A stretch of 64,000 nt of DNA from Halothermothrix sp. (GCA_016841825.1 JAENYK010000001.1:620001-684000), one strand, 5' to 3'. Counted from the stretch's first letter, positions 46,550-55,924 are shown. The notes: generated from the letters alone by a model not told the origin. A program made the numbers and translations.

Positions 46550-48736
46550 TTACAAAGTATATACTTTACCTTTCAAATGTATTCTTTCAATAAGTGTCTT
46601 ATATATAGGATGCTGAATCAAGATTTTATAATTACCAATAATCACACACTTCTCCCTGGCCCTAGTAATCGCTGTAATCAAATGTGGTAAATTAACAATT
46701 TTGCCGAGATAATTGCAATAATTGCTGTGCACCAGAGAGATAATTACTAAATCCCTCTCACAACCCGCAAATTCATCTATTGGATAAATATCATCCATCT
46801 CAAGTTGATTTACGGTGAGGGCTTCTTTTATCATTTCCACCTGAGCTGAATAAAATGTCAAAATTCCAATCTTTCCTGACATTTTTTCCAGATCCACTCC
46901 TGTTTGTATAAATTCTCGAATCAAATCTGTCTCTAATTCGTTCTTATACTCGTCTCCATCTCTAATTTCTTCAACCTCAATCCGGGAAGTATCCAAAAAG
47001 ATCATTGATGCATTATCTTCCAGAATATTACCACTAACACCAGCTCTCCATTTACCTAAATCGACAGATGCCCCACTCGAGAGGTGTTCGATCTTCTCTC
47101 CAACAGAACAGAAGGTGTTTAAACAATTCCAGATAGAGAAATTGAATCTATGTTGAGTCTCCAACCTACAGATCCATTCCTCGTCTAATTCTTCCATAAA
47201 CCTCTCAAAAAGAGACTTGTCCAACTTCCCCTCTCTAGCCTCAACACTTGCTACTCCCGGTCTAATCTGACTTCTATCTCCCAAAAGAATAACTTTTTTC
47301 CCCCTAAAATATGCAGGCAAAATCTCAGGCTCAGTTATCATATGTGCATCATCAATCACTACCAGACCGAATTTTTGATTCAAATGAGCTGCTTCATCGC
47401 AAGTTATACACAAAATATCATGTTCTGATAACAGACGTGTCCAAATCTTGTTTTGATTATAACGAACATTATTTAATAGTTGATCAATCTCCCGCTGAAG
47501 ATAGATCCATTCCGCCATCTCCTTTAAACGGTAACCGGGAATTCCCGCATAGCGATTTGTAGTTCCCGCCTTTTCTAAAATATCTTTATAGGTTAATCCC
47601 TCCATCCACTGACCACCAGGATGGGTTAACTCATCTCGCTTTTTCATTAATTCTGTTACTGACAAAAGATCTTGATAGATTTCATCATATTCAGGTTCGG
47701 TTTTCAAATCTACATCTCCCAGAACTAGAACCTTTAATCCCTGAGACTTCAACTGTTTCGCCAGAAGATTCCTCGATTTAGGAGAAGTACCTACTGCCAA
47801 AACAGTCGAACTTCGCTCCAAATGATGTCGAATAATCTCTGCACCCAATGCAGTCTTACCGGTCCCTGCTCCACCTTCAATTAAAAGTAGATCCCTTGCT
47901 TTCAAAGAATTGTATAATGCCAGCTGTTGATCTTCATCCAGACGGCCATAATCAGTAATCTCCACATTCCAGCCAGACCATTCCGGTTCTTCTTCTCCAA
48001 TCAGGATCTCTTTTAAGCGACCGGAAAGTGACTTATCCTGCAAATATAGCATTTTCAAAATCTTAAGGGTCTGCTGAAAGATTCGGTCATGTCCGTATAA
48101 GTCAATCCTGAGTCCCCGACCATAAACATAATAAGCAGGCTCACCTTTAAACTCAACAGTCAAAGCTGTCGGTTCTATCTGGATAACTCTCCCCTGAGGG
48201 CATCCCTCAGCTAAAGGATTATCTTTACTGACTATTACCAGATCTCCAACCGACAACTTATTTTTCACAAGAGCCGATTCTCCATGTTGTGAAATAAATC
48301 TCACCTGATAATAATCATTCTCCGGGAAACTATCAGCACGTCCTCTCATCTTTAACAAGGCGTGCCCTAATTTTTCACGTTCTTCACCCGTCAGATGTCT
48401 CATCTCTAATCGATATCGCACCAACTGTTCCTGACGTTCCAAATACATAAGATTTTTAAACTTACTGGAATAATTTCGCAGATTCATCTGCAAATACTCA
48501 TCGTAATCCCTCAAAGATACCTTAACATCCGAACCCGAAATCTGTTTTTCATTCATCACCTGAAGAACAATCTGTACAACCTCTTCATCAATCTCTACAA
48601 GAGCTCTCCGACGTTTTCGATTGATTCTAATTTTACCAATTCGTGAACCATCAATCTTCACTTCATTGGTAAAAGCCCCCACAATATCACCAGTATTTAC
48701 AAAATCAGGCAATCCGTCGACGATTAAGTCTATCAT
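46550..48736 (-). CDS. SF1 (Upf1/Dna2-like) helicase with N-terminal DbpA-type RNA-binding domain
   Basis: 728 residues from the ATG at 48736 (GAGGGG upstream); the frame reaches 48811 without a ribosome site. Residues 1-77 (GDIVGAFTNEVKIDGSRIG and ALVEIDEEVVQIVLQVMN) look like the DbpA/CsdA C-terminal RRM. The core follows: Walker A LIEGGAGTGKTALGAEI, a DDAH Walker B (LVVIDDAHMI), motif III VILLGDRSQIRPG, and motif VI HLITAITRAREKCVIIG. SF1B Upf1/IGHMBP2-like helicases unwind RNA or DNA 5'-3'. The RRM is normally attached to SF2 DEAD-box helicases, so this fusion is unusual. Function unknown, probably RNA handling. Confidence 0.82.
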   Translation of the reverse strand: MIDLIVDGLPDFVNTGDIVGAFTNEVKIDGSRIGKIRINRKRRRALVEIDEEVVQIVLQVMNEKQISGSDVKVSLRDYDEYLQMNLRNYSSKFKNLMYLERQEQLVRYRLEMRHLTGEEREKLGHALLKMRGRADSFPENDYYQVRFISQHGESALVKNKLSVGDLVIVSKDNPLAEGCPQGRVIQIEPTALTVEFKGEPAYYVYGRGLRIDLYGHDRIFQQTLKILKMLYLQDKSLSGRLKEILIGEEEPEWSGWNVEITDYGRLDEDQQLALYNSLKARDLLLIEGGAGTGKTALGAEIIRHHLERSSTVLAVGTSPKSRNLLAKQLKSQGLKVLVLGDVDLKTEPEYDEIYQDLLSVTELMKKRDELTHPGGQWMEGLTYKDILEKAGTTNRYAGIPGYRLKEMAEWIYLQREIDQLLNNVRYNQNKIWTRLLSEHDILCITCDEAAHLNQKFGLVVIDDAHMITEPEILPAYFRGKKVILLGDRSQIRPGVASVEAREGKLDKSLFERFMEELDEEWICRLETQHRFNFSIWNCLNTFCSVGEKIEHLSSGASVDLGKWRAGVSGNILEDNASMIFLDTSRIEVEEIRDGDEYKNELETDLIREFIQTGVDLEKMSGKIGILTFYSAQVEMIKEALTVNQLEMDDIYPIDEFAGCERDLVIISLVHSNYCNYLGKIVNLPHLITAITRAREKCVIIGNYKILIQHPIYKTLIERIHLKGKVYTL

Positions 48737-48791
48737 ACTCTCTTCAACCCCTCGCAAAAATGTTATCCCCCTAAATGTATAGCACGTAATA

Positions 48792-48821
48792 CAAAAAAAA
48801 CACCCAACCACTATTGGGTGT
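48792..48821 (-). terminator. Terminator of the alpha/beta hydrolase gene
   Basis: ACACCCAA/TTGGGTGT hairpin with eight T on the minus strand. It lies 74 bases past the stop and before the helicase start. Confidence 0.75.
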
Positions 48822-48895
48822 ACTTATAACATAGTATATCAAAAAATACAAGGATAGTCAAAGTTAGCAATCCAATTCCACTGATGAATAGCTAA

Positions 48896-49675
48896 TTATT
48901 TTAAGCGTTTTTCAAGCCATGCTACAGTTTTACGAATAACTTCCTGTTCCCAATCAATTTTATTAAAAGTGTGGTCTGCATCTTCAACAATATAAAGTTC
49001 TTTATCTTCTACATTAAGTTTTTCATAATATAGTTTACCCTGTTCTACCGGGATAACCGTGTCTCCATTACCATGGACAATCAAAACTGAACCATTATAT
49101 TGTTGAATTACTTCTAGAGGGTTTAAAGAAGCCAATTCTTCTAAAAAACCTATACCAATTCTCCAACCTTTAAAATCCAATCCTCCCTGCTTTCTAGCCT
49201 GGTTCTTCATTACATCATAGGGAACTTCCTGGGTAAATGATTCAACCGGTTTTGCTAATCCAGACCAGAGTACCAATGTTTGAACAACAGATTGGGCTAC
49301 CAGATAAGTGGCAACACAAGCCCCCAGACTAAGACCCAAAACTCCTATCTTCTCTGGGTTTACCTGAGTATTTTCTTTAAACCATCGCAAAGCTGTTAAA
49401 GCATCACTAATCTCTCCAGAGACAGTCATATCTTTAAAATCACCCTGGCTATCTCCAGAACCACGAAAATCAAAACGCAGACACCAAAAACCCAAATGAG
49501 CTAAAACCCTGGCTGTCTTAACAAATAATCGGTGAGGTTCATAACGATTACCAGTAAATCCATGAAGGAAGATAATTCCAGGGCCTCTAACTCCACCTTC
49601 AGGTTCATGGACTATCCCAACTAATTGTTGACCTTCATTTTCAAAAACTACTGGACGTTCGACCAACAATTTCAC
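48896..49675 (-). CDS. Alpha/beta hydrolase
   Basis: 259 residues. GIIFLHGFTGNRYEPHR is the oxyanion HG segment, LRFDFRGSGDSQGDF follows, GLSLGACVATYL is the nucleophile elbow GxSxG, VLIVHGNGDTVIPVEQ holds the acid, and DADHTFN the catalytic His. Esterase or acyl hydrolase; substrate unknown. GTG start directly after AAAGGAGG. No signal peptide. Single-gene unit; the 182-base gap downstream of alr is its upstream region and is AT-rich. Confidence 0.88.
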   Translation of the reverse strand: MKLLVERPVVFENEGQQLVGIVHEPEGGVRGPGIIFLHGFTGNRYEPHRLFVKTARVLAHLGFWCLRFDFRGSGDSQGDFKDMTVSGEISDALTALRWFKENTQVNPEKIGVLGLSLGACVATYLVAQSVVQTLVLWSGLAKPVESFTQEVPYDVMKNQARKQGGLDFKGWRIGIGFLEELASLNPLEVIQQYNGSVLIVHGNGDTVIPVEQGKLYYEKLNVEDKELYIVEDADHTFNKIDWEQEVIRKTVAWLEKRLK

Positions 49676-49857
49676 TCACCTCCTTTACATAATAATATTT
49701 GTTAAAATAATAAGATATGATTAATAAAATATAAGCAAATTTCGCACGCATACTAACAATTTATAGTGGTTTTCAGAATAGTTTTCGGCAATAACCTACA
49801 TTTCCCGGGAAATATCGACTACTATTACCGTATTTTCTGTAATATTTCCCTTTCCCC

Positions 49858-51003
49858 TTATTGAGTTACTTTACCGTAATAGTAACGGGGAACCCGTTTG
49901 TTAACCAGACAGACTATCTCATAGTTGATAGTTCCAATCCAGGATGCCATCTCTTCAGCACTAATAAACTCATCCCCCTGTCTCCCCAATAGTACCACCT
50001 CATCACCCACTTCTACGCTGGGAATATCGGTGACATCAATCAGACATTGATCCATACACACCCGTCCGATAATCGGAGCGCGTTGACCTTTCACCAGAAC
50101 CTGCCCTTTGTTCGATAATTGCCGGGAATAACCATCAGCATAACCCAATGGAAGTGTAGCTATAACAGATTCTCTCCTGGTTATGAACGTTTTCCCATAA
50201 CTGACCCCTGTTCCCAGTGCTACCCGCTTACTGTGAACAATACGGGCTTTCCATTCCATCACAGGTCTAATATCGATATCATGATCAACCTCTGCTGAAG
50301 GCCAGAGACCGTAAGACATAATACCCGGACGTATCAGATCATACTTATACTGCGGAAGATCAATAATTGCAGCACTATTAGCCACATGTTTAATCGCTAT
50401 CTCAATACCTCTGGATTCAATATCTGCTAAAGCCTGACAATAACGATGTACCTGCCTTTCAGTATAACTTTTATCCGCTTCATCAGCAGTAGCAAAATGT
50501 GTCATCAGACCTTCCAAATTTATATTAGGCAAGGATACAATTTGGGCAGCAATCTCTCCGGCTTCTTCTGGCATTACACCAACCCGCCCCATACCTGTAT
50601 CTATCTTCAAATGAACTTTAACTGTTTTACCCTTCTTTTCAGCTATCTCTGAAAGAGTTCGAACAGTCTCCAGATTGAAAACAGTCTGGATCAGGTTATA
50701 ATCTACCACCTGTTCTAACTGACTCTCCAGTGTCCCGCCCAGGACCTGAATCGGCGAAGTGAAACCTGCATCTCTCAGTTCAATTCCCTCATCTACGATA
50801 GCAATCGCCAATCTCTCAGCACCACCCAATAGACTCGCTCTGGCTACCGGAATAGCCCCATGACCATATCCATCAGCTTTAACAACAGCCATTATTTTAG
50901 TATCAGGATAACGTCCTTTGATCACCTTAATATTATGAGTATAATTGTCCAGGTTTATTTCAGCCCAGACTGGGCGTAATGGTTTTTTCATCTTTCCTGT
51001 CAT
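49858..51003 (-). CDS. alr: Alanine racemase
   Basis: 381 residues. MAVVKADGYGHGAIPVARA carries the PLP lysine; LIRPGIMSYGLWPS and GYADGYSRQLS (catalytic Tyr region) with VCMDQCLIDVT follow. It makes D-alanine for peptidoglycan. Overlaps nnr by 44 bases, so translationally coupled. Two possible ATGs (51003, 50991) are not distinguished by ribosome sites; the family alignment is satisfied by either. Distinct from the ornithine racemase-like protein at 21787. Confidence 0.95.
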   Translation of the reverse strand: MTGKMKKPLRPVWAEINLDNYTHNIKVIKGRYPDTKIMAVVKADGYGHGAIPVARASLLGGAERLAIAIVDEGIELRDAGFTSPIQVLGGTLESQLEQVVDYNLIQTVFNLETVRTLSEIAEKKGKTVKVHLKIDTGMGRVGVMPEEAGEIAAQIVSLPNINLEGLMTHFATADEADKSYTERQVHRYCQALADIESRGIEIAIKHVANSAAIIDLPQYKYDLIRPGIMSYGLWPSAEVDHDIDIRPVMEWKARIVHSKRVALGTGVSYGKTFITRRESVIATLPLGYADGYSRQLSNKGQVLVKGQRAPIIGRVCMDQCLIDVTDIPSVEVGDEVVLLGRQGDEFISAEEMASWIGTINYEIVCLVNKRVPRYYYGKVTQ

Positions 51004-52552
51004 CTCCCATCTTCCTATCTAATTGATTAAAGGCCATAGCCAAACCTTCCAGAAGATCACCAGCGATTAGCGAACGTGGATTGTCCATCTCCGCAATCAG
51101 ATCCCCAGATAGTCCATGAAGATAAACCCCGGCAGCAACAGAAAGGGGGTCTTCATATTGAGCCAAAAGCCCACTAATAATTCCGGTCAGCACATCACCA
51201 GTTCCCCCGGTAGCCATACCCTGATTGCCCGTACTATTAAAATAAATCTGACCATCAGGAAAAACAGTAAGAGTAGGTACTCCTTTTAAAACAAGCACTA
51301 CTCCATATTCCCGGGCAAATCTTTCCGCTAACCCTACCCGATCCTCCTGAATCTCCGCGACACTTAATCCCAATAGATGAGCCATCTCTCCCGGATGGGG
51401 TGTCAAAATAGTTAAAGCTTCCCTGTTTTTTAGATCATTCAAAACCGGCTGAGAAAGGTTGTTCAATCCATCAGCATCGATCACCAGAGGTACTGATAAC
51501 TCCCTAATCAGAGTCTGAGCCAGATGCTCTAAGCCGTCAGATTGACCCAGACCCGGTCCAAAAGCTACCACATCAGCATTAGCCACAAGACGTCGAATTT
51601 CCTCTATTCCTGTAACTGCCAACTGTCCATTGGCTTCCGGTAAAGGTCTGGTCATCACCTCTGTCAACTTAGCTTCCATAATCTGATTCAAGCTAGCCGG
51701 AATCCCCAAAGTGACCAGACCAGCCCCACTTCGCAAAGCAGCTTCTGCAGTCAAAGCAGCAGCACCTGTCATTCCTATGGAACCAGCCAGAACTACCACT
51801 CGTCCAAAAGTACCTTTATGACCTTCATCAGGACGCTCTGGTAGTAATTGTTTACATAACTCTCTATTCATCCAGAAACGTCGAATATTAGCTTGATGTA
51901 CAACTTTCTCCGGAATCCCAATATCCACGACCTTCAAATCTCCAACATAACTCCTTCCAGGATAAAGCAGCAAGCCTACTTTAGGTAATCCAAAGGTGAT
52001 TGTCAGGTCAGCTCTAACTGTTGCTCCCAGGGGCTTACCTTTTAAAACATCCAACCCAGATGGAAGATCAATAGCCGCAACCCTTTGGGATGATTGATTA
52101 ACCAGTTCAATTGCTACATAACTTAAACCTCGCACTTCACCTTTAATTCCTGTTCCCAAAATACCATCAATAATCCAGGAATACTGACCGATTCCATTCC
52201 AGAATTCTCTGAGCTCTCCCTCGGTATGTACTTCCACAACTTCAGCATCTAAATTATATAAAATATCTAAATTTACTTTGGCATCACCTTGAATCTCATT
52301 GCGAGATGCCAAAAGTAAAGTTGTACAGTCATATCCCCAACGTTCCAACCAGCGATGAATGACAAAACCATCACCTCCATTATTACCTTTTCCAGCAATG
52401 ATCAGCATTCTGCCAGGTGATTTCACTAACTCTGCGATCTCCAGAGCAGATCGCAAACCTGCATGTTCCATCAAGACCACTCCCGGAATACCCAGCTCCT
52501 CAATAGTCATCCGATCAAATTCTCGCATTTCTTCACCAGTAACTATTCGCAC
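50960..52552 (-). CDS. nnr: Bifunctional NAD(P)HX epimerase/dehydratase
   Basis: 530 residues. The N-terminal epimerase (YjeF_N, about 1-210) has IAGKGNNGGDGFVIHRWLE. The C-terminal ADP-dependent dehydratase (about 220-515) has VVVLAGSIGMTGAAALTAEAALRSGAG, FGPGLGQSD and GTGDVLTGIISGLLAQ. It repairs hydrated NADH/NADPH. It lies in an operon with acpS (overlap 10 bases) and alr (overlap 44 bases), a common Firmicutes order. Confidence 0.95.
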   Translation of the reverse strand: MRIVTGEEMREFDRMTIEELGIPGVVLMEHAGLRSALEIAELVKSPGRMLIIAGKGNNGGDGFVIHRWLERWGYDCTTLLLASRNEIQGDAKVNLDILYNLDAEVVEVHTEGELREFWNGIGQYSWIIDGILGTGIKGEVRGLSYVAIELVNQSSQRVAAIDLPSGLDVLKGKPLGATVRADLTITFGLPKVGLLLYPGRSYVGDLKVVDIGIPEKVVHQANIRRFWMNRELCKQLLPERPDEGHKGTFGRVVVLAGSIGMTGAAALTAEAALRSGAGLVTLGIPASLNQIMEAKLTEVMTRPLPEANGQLAVTGIEEIRRLVANADVVAFGPGLGQSDGLEHLAQTLIRELSVPLVIDADGLNNLSQPVLNDLKNREALTILTPHPGEMAHLLGLSVAEIQEDRVGLAERFAREYGVVLVLKGVPTLTVFPDGQIYFNSTGNQGMATGGTGDVLTGIISGLLAQYEDPLSVAAGVYLHGLSGDLIAEMDNPRSLIAGDLLEGLAMAFNQLDRKMGDDRKDEKTITPSLG

Positions 52553-52950
52553 ACTATTGCCTCCTTTCCTTCTAAAACCACAAAAGCAATAGAATAATTA
52601 TCACTATGGGACAGACTAAGGTGAATCCGTTCAATTCTCTTCTCAGTGACCATCTCCTTCACTCTACCGCTGATTTCGAAGTATGGCGCACCTAAAGAAT
52701 CATTCCTTACCTCCAGATCATGAAAATTCATCTTGCGAAATCCTGTTCCTAAAGCCTTAACCAGAGCTTCTTTTGCTGCAAAGCGGGCGGCATAGTGTTG
52801 GGCCTTAAGCCTATTTTTCGGATATCTATCACAGTAATTTCTCTCATCTGCAGTAAAAATACGGATAAAGAAAGCAGTCTCCTGCTGATCTAACAATTTT
52901 TCAAAACGATAATTTTCAGCGATATCAACTCCGGTTCCCAGAATAACCAT
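52543..52950 (-). CDS. acpS: Holo-[acyl-carrier-protein] synthase
   Basis: 135 residues from the ATG at 52950, well spaced from GAGGAGG; an ATG two codons earlier sits on top of the ribosome site. GTGVDIAENYRFEKLL has the Mg-binding Asp, and AARFAAKEALVKALGTGF the Glu/Lys pair of the phosphopantetheinyl transferases. IHLSLSHSDNYSIAFVV completes it. It attaches 4'-phosphopantetheine to ACP. First gene of acpS-nnr-alr. Confidence 0.95.
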   Translation of the reverse strand: MVILGTGVDIAENYRFEKLLDQQETAFFIRIFTADERNYCDRYPKNRLKAQHYAARFAAKEALVKALGTGFRKMNFHDLEVRNDSLGAPYFEISGRVKEMVTEKRIERIHLSLSHSDNYSIAFVVLEGKEAIVCE

Positions 52951-53138
52951 TATCATACCTCCTCAACAAAAAACTTCTCAACCGATACCTATTAGTATTC
53001 TTCCAAAATATCCATGTAATAAACTTTCGGTATTCTAGTGCAAAATCCTTTTTCAAAATTCTCTAAAATGAAGTAGGATTCAAAAGATTGGACAAGAATA
53101 TATATAAAGAACGCTAATCGAATAGAGGTGATGTATTG

Positions 53139-53663
53139 ATGAAGTTCTCCTATCAGGGAATCACTCCAAAAGTAGCAGCTGATGTCTTCATTGCTCAAGG
53201 TGCGCAGATAATAGGTAATGTGGAGATTGGTCAAGGTTCCAGTATCTGGCCCAATGCAGTACTGCGGGGCGATGTAGCCAGGATTACTATCGGCCAGAAG
53301 ACCAACATTCAGGATAACTCAACTCTCCACGTTGACAGTAAATATTCATTGACTATTGGCAACGAGGTAACTATTGGTCATAATGCGATCCTTCATGGAT
53401 GCACCATTGGAGACAATGTCCTAATCGGTATGGGAGCCATCGTTCTGGATGGCGCTAAAATTGGCGATCAATGCCTAATAGGCGCTGGTTCACTCATTCC
53501 CCCGGGAAAAGAGATTCCTCCACGAAGCCTGGTTGTCGGATCTCCAGGTCGGGTCAAACGTACTCTTAATGACACCGAAATTACAGCTCTCAAAACTTCT
53601 GCTTCTGGCTATGCTCAAAAAGCACAAATTTATCTATCCGAAGTACAGGTTATTGAGGACTAG
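53139..53663 (+). CDS. Gamma-carbonic-anhydrase-like hexapeptide protein
   Basis: 174 residues from the ATG at 53139 (GAGGTGATGTATTG upstream; the TTG at 53136 is less likely). Left-handed beta-helix repeats: GQGSSIWPNAVLRGDVARITIG, QDNSTLHVDS, VTIGHNAILHGCTIG and NVLIGMGAIVLDGAKIGD. The zinc-ligand histidines are retained (H in TLHVD, GHNAILHG). Members of the YrdA/PaaY/CaiE group are zinc proteins, some with carbonic anhydrase or thioesterase activity. Divergent from acpS. Terminator follows. Confidence 0.9.
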   Translation: MKFSYQGITPKVAADVFIAQGAQIIGNVEIGQGSSIWPNAVLRGDVARITIGQKTNIQDNSTLHVDSKYSLTIGNEVTIGHNAILHGCTIGDNVLIGMGAIVLDGAKIGDQCLIGAGSLIPPGKEIPPRSLVVGSPGRVKRTLNDTEITALKTSASGYAQKAQIYLSEVQVIED

Positions 53664-53699
53664 ATACTACTGCGATCGGTTAATACTATCCTGCAAACC

Positions 53700-53737
53700 A
53701 AAACCCCTACTATTATCAGTTAACTGTAGGGGTTTTT
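53700..53737 (+). terminator. Terminator after the gamma-CA-like gene
   Basis: AAACCCCTAC/GTAGGGGTTT stem with a 15-base loop and a run of T on the plus strand. Confidence 0.85.
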
Positions 53738-53816
53738 CAATGTTCAATTAGCAATCCAATTTAAAACATTCAATTTATCATCTCGCAAATTTGCCATATA
53801 CAAAACCGAATTTAAA

Positions 53817-54584
53817 TTACTTTTGCGATCTCTTTTCGCGAATCTTTTCCTTCAGCTTCTTGGAAGATTCTTTCATTTTGTCTTCAACTTCCTGTATTGC
53901 TCTTAACCTATCCTCTCCGTAAACTTTAAACGTAAAGATAGTATTCACCCAATCCATAAACATAATAAACAGGATCGGAATAACTACCCAGACTCCTCTA
54001 TATATCCACCCATAACCCCATAATGGTAAAAGCTTAACCAGTAAAAAAGGCAGTTTAACAACTATATAAATTGCTAACATCCATTCAAACCTGGCTAACA
54101 TAAAAACATTTCTGGTTCTGAAGGCTTTACCCACACCCTTATCTTCCCAAAAAATAGCCTCAAAAATCAGAAAAATAAATAAATATTCATTGATCCACAT
54201 CCAAAAATATGGTACAAAAGATGGGATAACGAAGTATCTCTCCAGAATTGTTAGAGGGATAATACTGACTAAGGACACGATCAATAATTGAAGCAACATA
54301 TATTTCACCATTATCCAAAAGTTCCGTACAACCCCTTTGGTAACAATATCTTTAGGAGGTTCATTCCGCCGCAAAAGATGGATAACCAGATAACCAATTC
54401 CTCCCAGAGCAGCTAATCTGCTAACAAAAAAAAGTGGTGTAAGAATCAAATTTGAAGTATCACTAAGATAATAGAAATCAAAAAACGTTGGTAGATTACT
54501 GAATAAAAAAAGCAGAATAAACTGAGGATAACTAATGGCCAGTTTAAATGCTTCTCCATAAATCCTGGCATATTTTTTAATCAT
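53817..54584 (-). CDS. Unknown multi-pass membrane protein
   Basis: 255 residues. Hydrophobic helices are visible near FILLFLFSNLPTFFDFYYL, LLQLLIVSLVSIIPLTIL, LFIFLIFEAIFWED and VVIPILFIMFMDWVN, about six in all. The C-terminal 35 residues are strongly charged (EVEDKMKESSKKLKEKIREK), probably a cytoplasmic helix. I do not recognise the family; the layout recalls membrane scaffold proteins such as the DUF975/GlpQ-membrane-like groups. Start after AAGGGGGCAAAGTT. It lies between the plus-strand gamma-CA-like gene and the micro-ORF pair. Confidence 0.65.
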   Translation of the reverse strand: MIKKYARIYGEAFKLAISYPQFILLFLFSNLPTFFDFYYLSDTSNLILTPLFFVSRLAALGGIGYLVIHLLRRNEPPKDIVTKGVVRNFWIMVKYMLLQLLIVSLVSIIPLTILERYFVIPSFVPYFWMWINEYLFIFLIFEAIFWEDKGVGKAFRTRNVFMLARFEWMLAIYIVVKLPFLLVKLLPLWGYGWIYRGVWVVIPILFIMFMDWVNTIFTFKVYGEDRLRAIQEVEDKMKESSKKLKEKIREKRSQK

Positions 54585-54663
54585 AACTTTGCCCCCTTAA
54601 AACGACAGTGATACAGTAATAATTCGTCGTAGAATAGCATCCTCCTGCCCCTGAAGGGTTATT

Positions 54664-54786
54664 TTACCTACGAGAGTTATACCAGTGTTGCAAAATAAGT
54701 TTTAAGCATCTATAACTGTACTTCATACTAACCCATAACAATCGGAATTCAAACAGCAAAAAAATCGCATATTCGATAGTCTTCAT
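54664..54786 (-). CDS. 40-residue hydrophobic/basic peptide
   Basis: ATG 54786, TAA 54664, behind AAAGGAGAAGAAG. The product starts MKTIEYAIFLLFEFRLLWVS and ends in a basic, aromatic tail (LQHWYNSRR). The one hydrophobic helix with a basic C-terminus recalls small membrane toxins of the Fst/Ldr type, but there is no sequence match I can name. Its start overlaps the stop of a 13-codon leader frame (ATGA), so translation is coupled. A consensus promoter lies upstream. No antisense RNA promoter was identified. Confidence 0.5.
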   Translation of the reverse strand: MKTIEYAIFLLFEFRLLWVSMKYSYRCLKLILQHWYNSRR

Positions 54787-54824
54787 CTTCTTCTCCTTTC
54801 ATGACTAACTAAGTACAAATTCAT
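54783..54824 (-). CDS. 13-residue leader frame coupled to the 40-residue peptide
   Basis: ATG 54824 after GGGAGGTGAAGATTTG; it encodes MNLYLVSHERRRR and ends in TGA, overlapping the next ATG by ATGA. The ribosome site of the next frame lies within its last codons. A four-Arg tail (AGG AGA AGA AGA) makes slow decoding at that site plausible. Confidence 0.45.
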   Translation of the reverse strand: MNLYLVSHERRRR

Positions 54825-54892
54825 CAAATCTTCACCTCCCTGGTACTTTGCCAAGATAGTTATGACCTTTTGTCAACATATCAATCATCTTA

Positions 54893-54921
54893 ATTATACT
54901 GAAGCCCACAAAAATTGTCAA
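54893..54921 (-). promoter_or_regulatory. Consensus promoter of the micro-ORF pair
   Basis: Minus strand TTGACA (54921-54916), 17-base spacer, TATAAT (54898-54893): perfect sigma-A consensus, about 70 bases before the 13-codon leader start. Confidence 0.85.
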
Positions 54922-55240
54922 TATATATTTTGTATTTTGTCATTCGGCAATAATAAAAATAATCTCTTTTCCCGATTTTTCACCATCTATAGTATTTTTT
55001 ACTTATATAACAAAACAAAAAATTTAGTAACTGACAGATAAACGAACCTATTACTACAACAAATGATCATATTTCTCCTATTCAACTTTTCAATAACTAT
55101 TTTAGAGCATAAAAAATATTTTTTCTTTTTTTGAATCAACTTTTTGCAATCCGAACACTTATAGAAGATAGATTCCAATCAGTTATACAAATGATATAAA
55201 ACAGATAAATATAAACAATCATCCACTCTATAATGCCTAA

Positions 55241-55299
55241 ATACAATATTGTATCAAGTCTTCCAAAATGTTGACAATTGTATATTAGTGCTATATAAT
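55241..55299 (+). promoter_or_regulatory. XRE1 promoter and candidate operator
   Basis: TTGACA (55271-55276), 17 bases and TATAAT (55294-55299) lie 36 bases before the XRE1 start. The perfect 14-base palindrome ATACAATATTGTAT (55241-55254) and ACAATTGT (55274-55281), centred 30 bases apart, are candidate sites for the regulator itself. The rest of the 54922-55240 stretch is AT-rich without a gene I can support. Confidence 0.65.
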
Positions 55300-55335
55300 T
55301 TTTATTAAAGTAAACCTAAAAGTGGTGATACACTC

Positions 55336-55857
55336 ATGAAAGACATCTCCTATGTTGGTCAAAAACTTCGACAATTGCGGGAAAAACGAGGATTAACTTT
55401 AGCAGAAGTAGGCAAAGCCATCGGCAAATCGCCCTCCCTAATCGGTTCCGTTGAGCGAATTGACCGCTGTCCCTCCCTCTCCTCGGTGCTTGAATTAGCT
55501 GAATTCTACGAAGTACCTCTCAGTTTCCTTTTTGAAGACGACTTAGACAAATATCAGAAAGGAATCGGTGAACAAGTTGAGAAAATCATGACTCAAAAAA
55601 GTATCTCAACTTCGGAACTGGCCCGCAAAACAGACATTAACTATTTCAAACTTGCTGACTTTCTGCTTGGCCAAACCAGCCTAACCCTGGATCAGTTAGA
55701 AATCCTCGCCAACTATCTTAATATCCCAGTAAAACATATTATTCCCCAGGCTGTGCGCTATCTAAGTCATATCAAACGTTATCTGGAAGCTCTCGGTTTA
55801 GATAATGAATCAACAACCAATATCCTTAATTATATTGACAGTAGACTAGAAAACTAA
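55336..55857 (+). CDS. Double-HTH (XRE-type) regulator, copy 1
   Basis: 173 residues. The first XRE HTH is at about 6-65 (KLRQLREKRGLTLAEVGKAIG, then SLIGSVER), and a second HTH-like unit at about 80-140 (STSELARKTDINYFKLADFLLG, then LTLDQLEILANYL). The C-terminal helix (YLSHIKRYLEALGL) may dimerise. It aligns without gaps with the protein at 56576, converging on it with 200 bases between. Probable DNA-binding repressor of its own promoter or of the nearby micro-ORFs. Target unknown. Confidence 0.8.
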   Translation: MKDISYVGQKLRQLREKRGLTLAEVGKAIGKSPSLIGSVERIDRCPSLSSVLELAEFYEVPLSFLFEDDLDKYQKGIGEQVEKIMTQKSISTSELARKTDINYFKLADFLLGQTSLTLDQLEILANYLNIPVKHIIPQAVRYLSHIKRYLEALGLDNESTTNILNYIDSRLEN

Positions 55858-55924
55858 GAGTGCCTATTTAGCTAACACACTCTAATCACACTTCCAAAAG
55901 CTTTTCCATAAGTGAGCTTCTTTA

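Noticed and set aside
47455-47475. TTATAACGAACATTATTT, resembling the purine operator, inside the helicase gene
   Set aside because: It lies mid-gene with no promoter nearby and encodes ordinary residues (NNVRYNQ on the other strand). Most likely chance in AT-rich DNA.
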